NCBI GenBank assembly: GCA_030018575.1
Contig: JASEIA010000052.1
Span: forward strand, 1 to 11,198
Direction of reading: 5' to 3'
Length of the DNA: 11,198 nt
Source of the DNA: Nanobdellota archaeon
Lineage (GTDB): Archaea; Nanobdellota; Nanobdellia; SCGC-AAA011-G17; GW2011-AR17
Shown here: one piece after another, positions 5,159 to 11,198 of the stretch
Position numbering within the stretch: position 1 is the first letter of the stretch
How the letters are laid out: each line of letters opens with the position of its first letter
The notes under the pieces: generated by a model
What the model was told of the DNA's origin: nothing
Seen by the model: the letters and a program-made list of their open reading frames with translations, nothing else
Databases searched by the model: none
Program-made: the position numbers and the translations under genes

Positions 5159-5788
5159 CTACCTTTCAGCCCTTGCCTCAAGCAAAAGCGCAGTATTAGG
5201 CAGTGGATTATCCAGAATGCGCTCAAGGCAGGCTCGTATCTCATCCCTACAGGAAACATAAACAGCCTGCACTTCTTCATTGCTTGCCTTTTTGTAGTTG
5301 GTAATGCCGCTAACGAACTCCATTCTTATGCCTGTGCCCATGGGATCTGCAACATCTAAATCTTGTGTAAATCCTGCATATTCCTTAAGCGTAAAAACCT
5401 TGCGCGCAACTTCCTCTCCATAAAAGCGCAGGCTGTTTGCTATTATATTATCCCTGTGCAGCTCTTCCATTGCCAGTATCAGGCTTGCCTTCTTTACATC
5501 AAGATAAGCAAGGGGTTTTGGAACATGGTGCCATATATCTGCGTCAGGGTAAAGTGCAAAAACAGCATCACAGGCATGCCCTGTTGCGTAAGCCCCTTCC
5601 CTTTCAGCAAACCCGAATTCAGAGCAGGCGCCTATCCCGCGCGAGCAAACGCTAATATTGAGCCCGCGCTCCAATGATATTGCTTTCATCAGATGCTCAG
5701 CCATCGGGCTGCGGCAGGTATTACCTGTGCATACAAAGAATGTGTTTCTCAGTTTCAATGTTTTCCTTATTATGTCTACGATTCCCAT
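5159..5788 (-). CDS. Low-molecular-weight protein-tyrosine-phosphatase-like protein, copy 1
   Basis: This is a paralogue of the next gene. Its P-loop is VCTGNTCRSPMAEHLMK with Cys20 and Arg26, its acid loop is DVADPMG with Asp148, and its C-terminal helix is YVSCRDEIRACLERIL. Both copies share the stretch KVF-x-LKE-x-AGFT-x-DLDV-x-DP-x-G, closer than random family members would be, so they arose by tandem duplication or joint recruitment. It starts with an 8-residue extension (MGIVDIIR) before the first strand and is 209 aa long. The two copies differ most between the P-loop and the acid loop (residues 50-110), which forms part of the substrate pocket, suggesting different substrates. ATG 5788 directly abuts the TAG of the 416-aa gene, with GGGAGGG six bases upstream inside that gene's end, so translation is coupled. 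Both appear catalytically complete. Confidence 0.85.
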   Translation of the reverse strand: MGIVDIIRKTLKLRNTFFVCTGNTCRSPMAEHLMKAISLERGLNISVCSRGIGACSEFGFAEREGAYATGHACDAVFALYPDADIWHHVPKPLAYLDVKKASLILAMEELHRDNIIANSLRFYGEEVARKVFTLKEYAGFTQDLDVADPMGTGIRMEFVSGITNYKKASNEEVQAVYVSCRDEIRACLERILDNPLPNTALLLEARAER

Positions 5789-7039
5789 CTAATTCCCTCC
5801 CAATGCTTTATATATATTAATTTTCCCGCCAAAAAACAATTCAACAGCATCATCCACACGCCCCTTCAAAGGGCTGCATCTCAAATCCAAATCCTTTGTT
5901 GATGCAATCAGGGCGGCAACTTTTGTAAGGGCTTCATAAGTGTCTGCTTCGCTCCTGCCTTTCATTACAGCTTCTGTCAGCCTGCCGTCCCCTCTTATTA
6001 TAAAGCCGGCCCGTTCAAGGACTTTTTTCACATATTCTGTCCTGTATACCGCATTCGGGTACAAATCTGAAGATGTGTCATAAAACCGCAGATGTATGAA
6101 GCTGCCGTCCTGCCTTATCCGGGCATCAATCTCAGCCGAATGGCAGCCCAAATCACAATGTACCTTAACCCTGTCCGCGCCACCGATTGCCCTGTAATGC
6201 TCACACCCCGCCTTTTCCCTGATTCTCTGCGGGTCATAAAAATCCATAATCGCAAGCAAAGGCTTTGAATTTACATCTTCTTTCGTAACCTTACCGCCTT
6301 TGGCTATCCTGGCTTTTGCATTCTTATTAAAAATTCCGCCTCTATCTCCAATAGTGTAACTTACTTTGTAGTCGTTTATACTAGCAAGCCCGGGGCCGTT
6401 ATATGCGAATATTGTGTCCAGCCCCATCTGGTGGAAATACCTTATAAGGTCGTGCAGTGTCCTGCAGTAGGCCAATTCAAAATGAGTTCCTTTTGGGTAT
6501 TCAAGCTTGCGCGAGAGGGATTCCACTTTCTTTGCAAGTGTTTTTGATTTTTGTTCAGCCATCTGCCTGTAGCCAAACCTAATAGCCATATCAACGGGCC
6601 TGACAGCAGGCGTTGTACTCTCATTCCAAACATATCTTAATTGCTCAGTTATATCATTAAAATTAGCATGCGGATTCATTGCCATATAGTGCCCTGCCAT
6701 ATTCCTTATGGAATTGAACGCATTAATGCAGTGCGTAAGTATCGGCTGCCCTTTTTCAAGCTCTGTCCTCATTACAGTAAGGCTTCCCAATGCCCTGAAG
6801 TTTTCCTCTATCAGGCTTTCAAACCTGCAGTAAGCTTCATTGAAATCCCTGGCAATAGGCGGCCGCTTTCTCAAGTCCATTGGCTCTTTACCGTCATGTG
6901 CAGGGGATTTTACAATCTGCTGCTCCCATGGCTTTATTTCAAAAGCAGTTTCCTGTTCCTGCGCGGTTAATCCTGTATCTTTCTGCCTCTTGCCAAGCAA
7001 TTTGCGGATTTTTTTCTCCCAGCTGTTATATATTCCCAT
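5789..7039 (-). CDS. PEP/pyruvate-binding-protein-tail-like protein, 416 aa
   Basis: I know no named family for the whole protein. The C-terminal third (about residues 285-390) runs 'VKVHCDLGCHSAEIDARI', 'SFIHLRFYDTSSDLY', 'RTEYVKKVLERAGFIIR', 'LIASTKDLDL'. That resembles the C-terminal module I recall from large PEP/pyruvate-binding (PPDK-N) proteins of bacteria and archaea (LxLRLGYHFxxxDA, NYIxFRFxGG, RaxFIxEVLxxxGF, TRQLD). The helical segment at residues 64-140 resembles their N-terminal 'F..LL..N...L..L..ME' region. ATP-grasp and phosphohistidine domains are absent here, but present in the adjacent 802-aa gene. So the pair may be a split version of one large enzyme. Residues 1-60 are a charged linker, with no signal or membrane segment. 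The ATG follows the upstream stop by two bases, with AAGGAGG nine bases before it. Homology is from memory of the pattern. Confidence 0.6.
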   Translation of the reverse strand: MGIYNSWEKKIRKLLGKRQKDTGLTAQEQETAFEIKPWEQQIVKSPAHDGKEPMDLRKRPPIARDFNEAYCRFESLIEENFRALGSLTVMRTELEKGQPILTHCINAFNSIRNMAGHYMAMNPHANFNDITEQLRYVWNESTTPAVRPVDMAIRFGYRQMAEQKSKTLAKKVESLSRKLEYPKGTHFELAYCRTLHDLIRYFHQMGLDTIFAYNGPGLASINDYKVSYTIGDRGGIFNKNAKARIAKGGKVTKEDVNSKPLLAIMDFYDPQRIREKAGCEHYRAIGGADRVKVHCDLGCHSAEIDARIRQDGSFIHLRFYDTSSDLYPNAVYRTEYVKKVLERAGFIIRGDGRLTEAVMKGRSEADTYEALTKVAALIASTKDLDLRCSPLKGRVDDAVELFFGGKINIYKALGGN

Positions 7040-7041
7040 AT

Positions 7042-9450
7042 TCAGCGTCCTCCTTCCGCCTTTGCAGTTATTGGATGATAACCATTGCCAGGAGTAAAAA
7101 CAGCATATGCTTCACCTTCTGAAAATTTTATTGCAGAGCCGTGCCTTCCATCATATTCAAACTCCCTTTGTGCAGCCTTTTCAAGGCTTCCCAGCCATTT
7201 GCTGCGTGGAACCTCAATTATAACATGAGTGCCATGCACAGAAGCGGCTGCTTTTGCAATTGCCCTTACCTGATTTATATGTATTGCCTGCAGAACCTTT
7301 GGACTTTCTGTATAATTCCGCAGTTTTGCAAGCCTTTCATCCATACCTCTTTGTTTTATAGGTTCCTGCTTTTTTTCTCCTGTGTAGACTTTTGTAAACT
7401 GATAGAGCCAATCTTTTGCAAGGCATAAGCCGCGCCCTTCCTTTGCCTTGCCGCAGCAATTCCCGCTGGTTACTTCTTCATCAAATTCAACTATAAATTT
7501 GTTATTGCAGGTATTGGTTATTATCCCTAAGACTCCTTTAAGATTTCTGGTGCCATAAACCCCCACGCCCTCAATCCTCATGCCTAACTGGATATCATAC
7601 TTTGCATAATGCGGATTTTGCGCCTGATCTTTTATTACATCCATCTCATCCTGAAGCACCATCTCCTCCTCACTGGGAAGAAGCCCTTTTGTTTCAGAAA
7701 GAAGCCTGACAACGACCTGCCTGCCCTTCAATGCTCCAAACAGCATTTGATAGTCTTCTGCAAAACGCCTGCTTAAGCCCTTAAGCGCATCCCTTTTCAC
7801 AGCAGCCTCCGTTGACAAAAGGAAATCCCTCGCCATCCCGAGCCTTTCTTCAAGAAAAAAATGATGTTCTGTCTGATAATAGAATGTTTCTGTCCCGAAC
7901 TTTTCTGCTTCTAATATCTCATCAGGAGATGCTATGAATGCAGCTGTTTTCTTGCTCTGCATCTCGCCAATCCATGCCGTCAATTCCCTTACCTCGCTGC
8001 ACACCTCGCCCCTGACTGTCCTGACGCGCCCGCCTATTACCTCACCTGTTGCTCCATCGAGGCTGATATAGCTGCCTTCCGTAAATGTATGGTCTTTTAT
8101 TGCAACTGAATCCTTGCTTATCCTTAAGTCGCTGCACCCTGTAATGCAGCACTTGTCAAGGCTTCTGGCAACAACTGCCGCATGCGACAATGCGCCGCCA
8201 GCCGCAGTAAGAATGCCGTCAGAAGCATGAATCCCCCTTATATCTTCCGTGCTTGTCTCTTTCCTAACAAGCACCACCCTCTCGCCTTTTAGGTTCAGCT
8301 CAAGCGCGCTTTCACTCGTAAGCGCAATTTTTCCCACTGCAATGCCCGGGCCTGTGGGTGTGCCTCTTGCAATAGCCCTGTACCTTTGGCTTGGGTCTAT
8401 GCGCTCGGCATGTATTGACAAAAGCTGCTCGGGCTTTACTCTTAAAACCGCATCATGCTTGCCAATAAGCCCTTCCTTTGCCATGTCAACTGCAATTTTC
8501 ACTGCAGCCTGCGCAGCCCTCTTGCCAGCCCTTGTCTGCAGTATGTACAGCCTGCTGTTTTCAACTGTGAACTCTATGTCCTGCATGTCCCTGTAATATG
8601 CCTCAAGCCTGCCTGCTATGGCACTCAGCTCATCATAAACAGCAGGCATCCTGCTTTTCATGCACGAAATCGGCTCAGGCGTCCTTATGCCGGAAACAAG
8701 CTCTTCCCCCTGAGCCTGCGGCAAGTATTCGCCGTAAAGCTCCCGCTCCCCTGTTGCAGGGTTTCGCGTAAATACGACGCCTGTGCAGCTGTCTTTGTTT
8801 AAGTTGCCGAAAACCATCTGCTGAATATTTACAGCAGTGCCTAAATCCATCGGCAGCCCTTGTATCTGCTTATAGGCAATTGCCTTTTCCCCTCTTGCAG
8901 ACCGGAACACAGCTTCAACCGCTTTTGTCATCTGCTCAAAAGGGTCCTGCGGAAGGGCATGCCCTGTTGTTGAGTTGAACATTTGCCTTAAGCGCTCATA
9001 GCATTCTTCTGCAAATTGCTTTCCTGCTGCTGCTTCAAGAGCCTTTATTGTCCTGTCATTGAGCCCAACATTGAGTATTGTTTCAAGCATTCCGGGCATT
9101 GATACAGACGCGCCGCTTCTTACTGAAACAAGCAGGGGGTTTTCAGGAATGCCAAACCCTTTTCCTGTTTCCTGCTCAAACATTTTAAGCGCAGCGGCAA
9201 TATTCTGCATCAGCTCGCACTTTTCATATTCTGCAAATATGTCCTTTCCAAAAAATTTTTTTTCTGCCCTTCGCATGGGCGTGTCTTCTGTCCACCTGAA
9301 GAAATCAGCGTATGCATCTGTTGTTATTGTAAAGCCTGAAGGGACAGGCAAGCCTATATGTATCATCTCGCTTAATGCAGCGCCCTTGCCCCCTATGAGG
9401 TCAACAAGGCTCCTGTTTCCTTCCCTAAAATGCAAAATCTGCCTTCCCAT
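7042..9450 (-). CDS. Pyruvate-phosphate-dikinase-like protein with divergent C-terminus
   Basis: Residues 1-345 are a full PPDK ATP-binding half: DLIGGKGAALSEM (17-29), GLPVPSGFTITT (33-44), VRSGASVSMPGM (110-121), LGTAVNIQQMVFGN (203-216), TGVVFTRNPATGE (223-235), MQDIEFTVE (289-297) and LQTRAGKR (304-311). Residues 355-480 are the swivelling phosphohistidine domain, TPTGPGIAVGKI and GGALSHAAVVAR with catalytic His423, ending ISLDGATGEVIGG. In the family, ATP phosphorylates this His, which then donates phosphate to pyruvate in the C-terminal barrel. Here the barrel starts recognisably (FYYQTEHHFFLEERL 523-537; VVVRLLSETKGLLP 579-592) but the substrate Arg of RTEHMF is Gln526. From about residue 615 it no longer resembles PPDK. 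The GTNDLTQ and CGExGGDP (catalytic Cys) motifs are absent. Length is 802 against the usual ~870-890. Start ATG 9450 lies two bases after the upstream stop, with AAGGTG before it. It is probably an ATP-dependent phosphohistidine enzyme with an unknown acceptor; true PPDK activity is doubtful. Confidence 0.8.
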   Translation of the reverse strand: MGRQILHFREGNRSLVDLIGGKGAALSEMIHIGLPVPSGFTITTDAYADFFRWTEDTPMRRAEKKFFGKDIFAEYEKCELMQNIAAALKMFEQETGKGFGIPENPLLVSVRSGASVSMPGMLETILNVGLNDRTIKALEAAAGKQFAEECYERLRQMFNSTTGHALPQDPFEQMTKAVEAVFRSARGEKAIAYKQIQGLPMDLGTAVNIQQMVFGNLNKDSCTGVVFTRNPATGERELYGEYLPQAQGEELVSGIRTPEPISCMKSRMPAVYDELSAIAGRLEAYYRDMQDIEFTVENSRLYILQTRAGKRAAQAAVKIAVDMAKEGLIGKHDAVLRVKPEQLLSIHAERIDPSQRYRAIARGTPTGPGIAVGKIALTSESALELNLKGERVVLVRKETSTEDIRGIHASDGILTAAGGALSHAAVVARSLDKCCITGCSDLRISKDSVAIKDHTFTEGSYISLDGATGEVIGGRVRTVRGEVCSEVRELTAWIGEMQSKKTAAFIASPDEILEAEKFGTETFYYQTEHHFFLEERLGMARDFLLSTEAAVKRDALKGLSRRFAEDYQMLFGALKGRQVVVRLLSETKGLLPSEEEMVLQDEMDVIKDQAQNPHYAKYDIQLGMRIEGVGVYGTRNLKGVLGIITNTCNNKFIVEFDEEVTSGNCCGKAKEGRGLCLAKDWLYQFTKVYTGEKKQEPIKQRGMDERLAKLRNYTESPKVLQAIHINQVRAIAKAAASVHGTHVIIEVPRSKWLGSLEKAAQREFEYDGRHGSAIKFSEGEAYAVFTPGNGYHPITAKAEGGR

Positions 9451-9452
9451 TA

Positions 9453-10526
9453 TTACACCTTATTAAATAGGCCAAATAAGCGCCTAACCTCCGCTGTTAT
9501 TCTTTTAATTTTAGGCTCTGCAGCAACAATTTGAGGGACTATTATTTGAGGCTCCAAGCATACTAATTCCTCCGCATTCTTTTCCGCACGCTCTGCGACC
9601 TTAGGCTTAATATGCTTTTTAGTGCTTGCAACACAAAGCCTGCCGTAGCCTGTTGCATTTCCAGGAGCCAATTTTGTCTCATAGCCCATTTCCTTTAACA
9701 GAGCGATTGCGTTATCCCTTAGCTCCTGCGACCATTCAAACTGCAGTACCATCTTTGCATTGCCTTCAAGCCTTGTGTCAATCGTCTCGAGGAACGGCTT
9801 TATGTTTCCAACCGAATAGTCCAACTTGCCAGACATGTTTGTAAAATGGTCCATGGCATTTGAGCCGTAAAAAGCGCCAAACTTATTGTCGCTGAACTTG
9901 AAAACATCTTCCAAAGAGCCGGGCACAAAAAGCAATTTTCTCCTCAAAAGGTTTTGCTTTGCGCGCTCATAATCCTCTTCGGATGTTGTAAATATATTTG
10001 ATTGTGGAAACGCCCCTGAATACCCCTGCCTGAAAAAATTTCCATTTCCAAACAAATCGCTTGCTCTTTCGGCGCCCTTGAAAAGCTCGTCAAAAACAGC
10101 CACCGCATATTCGGAAATACCCCGCCTTATATCACTGTACTGCGGCCTTGTGCCCGATGGCTGGCCACCAAGCCCGAAGAACCAGCAGAACTGCTGCCAT
10201 GAAAAGATTTCAACAGCCCTCATTTTAAGCTCTGACCAGAGCACCGCCTTGTGTGATGTGTCAAAAGCAACCTGGTTGCCTGCATTGAGGTAAGCAAACA
10301 CAGCAGAAGGGTCACCGGAGCATGCTATAAGAAGCATGTCCCTGCCTGCAAGGTCAAGCCCAAATTCTGTTTTAAGCTCAACCAAAGCCTCATTTGTCCA
10401 TTTGTAAGCCTGGGCATTTGCGCCAAAGCTCCTGTCCTCTGAGGCACGAGGCGCATGTGCGGTTATTCTCTTTTTGGCAATACACTCATATAAATCATCC
10501 TGACTCATATCGAATATGTCCTTCAT
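9453..10526 (-). CDS. DUF3419/BtaA-like SAM-dependent transferase
   Basis: This 357-aa cytoplasmic protein has a Rossmann-type SAM site: LLIACSGDPSAVFAYLNAGNQV (about residues 65-86, motif I) then FDTSHKAVLWSELKMRAVEIFSW (88-110). Next come FCWFFGL (113-119) and a later 'FYGSNAMDHF' strand-turn (about 219-228). The order GD-x-A-x-AYL-x-AG, then D-x(6)-LxELKxxA, then FxxFFG, then SNxxDx, is that of DUF3419/BtaA, which transfers the 3-amino-3-carboxypropyl group of SAM to diacylglycerol for betaine lipids. The substrate here need not be a lipid; the N-terminus (residues 1-50) and a charged tail (305-357) differ from BtaA. It is the first gene of the five-gene operon, with a canonical TATA box and GGGGGT just before the ATG. 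Downstream partners handle phosphate, so a phospho-compound acceptor is conceivable. Family assignment is moderate; reaction is unproven. Confidence 0.6.
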   Translation of the reverse strand: MKDIFDMSQDDLYECIAKKRITAHAPRASEDRSFGANAQAYKWTNEALVELKTEFGLDLAGRDMLLIACSGDPSAVFAYLNAGNQVAFDTSHKAVLWSELKMRAVEIFSWQQFCWFFGLGGQPSGTRPQYSDIRRGISEYAVAVFDELFKGAERASDLFGNGNFFRQGYSGAFPQSNIFTTSEEDYERAKQNLLRRKLLFVPGSLEDVFKFSDNKFGAFYGSNAMDHFTNMSGKLDYSVGNIKPFLETIDTRLEGNAKMVLQFEWSQELRDNAIALLKEMGYETKLAPGNATGYGRLCVASTKKHIKPKVAERAEKNAEELVCLEPQIIVPQIVAAEPKIKRITAEVRRLFGLFNKV

Positions 10527-10572
10527 TTTACCCCCGAATGTTCTAAAATATTACAATTGCGTGGTAATAACA

Positions 10573-10584
10573 AGTATATAAAGG
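10573..10584 (-). promoter_or_regulatory. TATA box of the five-gene operon
   Basis: The minus strand reads CCTTTATATACTTG preceded by GCGAAA, a textbook archaeal TATA box with a BRE-like purine stretch. Centred near 10578, it places the start near 10552, with a leader of about 26 nt containing GGGGGT close to ATG 10526. It is the best promoter in the window and supports transcription of the operon separately from the acyltransferase gene. Confidence 0.7.
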
Positions 10585-10593
10585 TTTCGCTTC

Positions 10594-10600
10594 AAAAAAA
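10594..10600 (-). terminator. T-run after the acyltransferase gene
   Basis: On the minus strand, TTTTTTT follows the acyltransferase stop codon by eight bases, without a preceding hairpin. Archaeal termination commonly needs only a short T-run in the sense strand, so this probably ends the upstream transcript just before the operon promoter. Confidence 0.45.
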
Positions 10601-10608
10601 CTGGCTTT

Positions 10609-11198
10609 TCAGCACACTTCAATTATGTCTTTCAGCATTCCGCTAATCCTTGTCAGCCCATGGCTTTTTGCAAGCCCCTTGTCAATAAGCCCCTGCAAAC
10701 GGCTCATCACAGCAGAGTTCACATAAGCAAAATCCTTCTGTGAAGGCCTGGTCCCAAGCATTTCCCGCACATCAATAGGCTTTCCTGCATACGCGTCAAC
10801 CTTGCTTGGAAAAGGAAAGAGATTCATAACCAAAGGCACAACCCTCGCAAAATCAACAAGCCTGTAAAGCTCGCCCAGCCTCGGGCTCTTCCTTAAGCCA
10901 AACATTTTATCAAGCCGCTTCATAATTCCAAGGACAAGCGGCTTTGCATCAGCAAGCGTCAGCAATGTTTCCTCAGCGCCGACAACAGCTATGGGAATAA
11001 TCGGCTTGCCCGCGTAATAAGCTGTTTTCACATAGCCGCAATGCTCAGGGGAAAATCCTCCCACACTTCTTACGAAATACCTTTCATAAAAAGGCTTGCA
11101 CGCATCATATATCCCGCCCGGGCAGACGAGCGCAAGCCTGCCCTCGTCAAGCAGCTCCCTCGCTATATCCTGCCTCCCGACAACGCCGCCGAATGTCT
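10609..11198 (-). CDS. PlsC/MGAT-like glycerolipid acyltransferase (N-terminus outside window)
   Basis: The frame stays open from the right edge to TGA at 10611-10609, giving the last 195 residues. A GTG at 11064 is internal, since the coding pattern continues upstream of it. Visible features are ELLDEGRLALVCPGGIYDA, matching acyltransferase block III (FPGG/FPEGTR), then GFSPEHCGYVKTAYYAGKPIIPIAVVGAEE, matching 'GxxxLAxxxGxPIVPVxxxGxEE' (block IV). The H-x4-D active site (block I) should lie before the window. Members use acyl-CoA or acyl-ACP to acylate glycerol backbones at the membrane. The C-terminal part (residues 140-195) is helical and basic, with no transmembrane segment. Archaeal lipids are ether-linked, so a PlsC-like enzyme next to a BtaA-like gene is notable. 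The family is fairly clear; the substrate is not. Confidence 0.75.
   Translation of the reverse strand, partial: TFGGVVGRQDIARELLDEGRLALVCPGGIYDACKPFYERYFVRSVGGFSPEHCGYVKTAYYAGKPIIPIAVVGAEETLLTLADAKPLVLGIMKRLDKMFGLRKSPRLGELYRLVDFARVVPLVMNLFPFPSKVDAYAGKPIDVREMLGTRPSQKDFAYVNSAVMSRLQGLIDKGLAKSHGLTRISGMLKDIIEVC

Noticed and set aside
8249..8802. Two overlapping 115-residue plus-strand frames opposite the dikinase gene
   Set aside because: They are antisense to strongly conserved PPDK motifs and lack start signals; the minus strand is clearly the coding one.
10609..11064. Acyltransferase gene starting at GTG 11064
   Set aside because: The frame continues without a stop to the window edge and the upstream part carries the conserved PGG motif region, so 11064 is internal.
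1..11198. CRISPR array, insertion sequence or transposase
   Set aside because: No regularly spaced direct repeats, terminal inverted repeats or transposase motifs were seen on either strand.

Overview
The window reads as archaeal chromosome, most likely from a small-genome DPANN-type lineage (Woesearchaeota, Pacearchaeota or a relative). The evidence is AT-rich TATA boxes about 25-30 bp upstream of several first genes, apparently leaderless first genes next to Shine-Dalgarno-led internal genes, a tRNA with archaeal-style A and B boxes, an archaeal two-CxxC zinc-ribbon microprotein, an exosortase/archaeosortase-family protein, and a signal-anchored, sequon-rich surface protein entering a beta-helix repeat of the kind common in these groups. 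The phylum is inferred from style; no marker gene is present.

Layout. Nearly all genes are on the minus strand, so each cluster reads right to left. At the right edge (10609-11198) is a PlsC/MGAT-like acyltransferase missing its N-terminus. Next is a tight five-gene operon (10526 down to 4471). Its genes are a DUF3419/BtaA-like SAM-dependent enzyme, a pyruvate-phosphate-dikinase-like protein (802 aa), a 416-aa protein whose C-terminus resembles the tail of large PEP/pyruvate-binding proteins, and two tandem low-molecular-weight protein-tyrosine-phosphatase paralogues. Three of the four junctions are 0-2 nt and the fourth is 46 nt. It converges on a plus-strand pair: a 51-aa zinc ribbon (4115-4270) and tRNA-Thr(CGU) (4333-4404). 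The tRNA is followed by a hairpin carrying a degenerate copy of its own 3' end.

Left of that, a 97-aa Cys-containing protein is transcribed divergently from the zinc ribbon. The two promoters share an octamer at the same distance from each TATA box. Then come a 35-aa basic microprotein with a near-perfect Shine-Dalgarno, a compact archaeosortase-like membrane protein (Cys69/Arg111/His130), a 497-aa unrecognised protein coupled to a 99-aa unrecognised protein, a small polytopic membrane protein, and the N-terminal 199 residues of the surface protein.

The most interesting part is the five-gene operon. The dikinase-like protein keeps the ATP-grasp half and the swivelling phosphohistidine (His423), but its C-terminal PEP/pyruvate barrel is replaced or heavily diverged and lacks the usual catalytic Cys motif. 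ATP-dependent autophosphorylation is therefore plausible, but the phosphate acceptor is not obviously pyruvate. Together with an aminocarboxypropyltransferase-like enzyme and two phosphatases, this suggests an undescribed phosphotransfer or phospho-modification pathway. That functional reading is inference.
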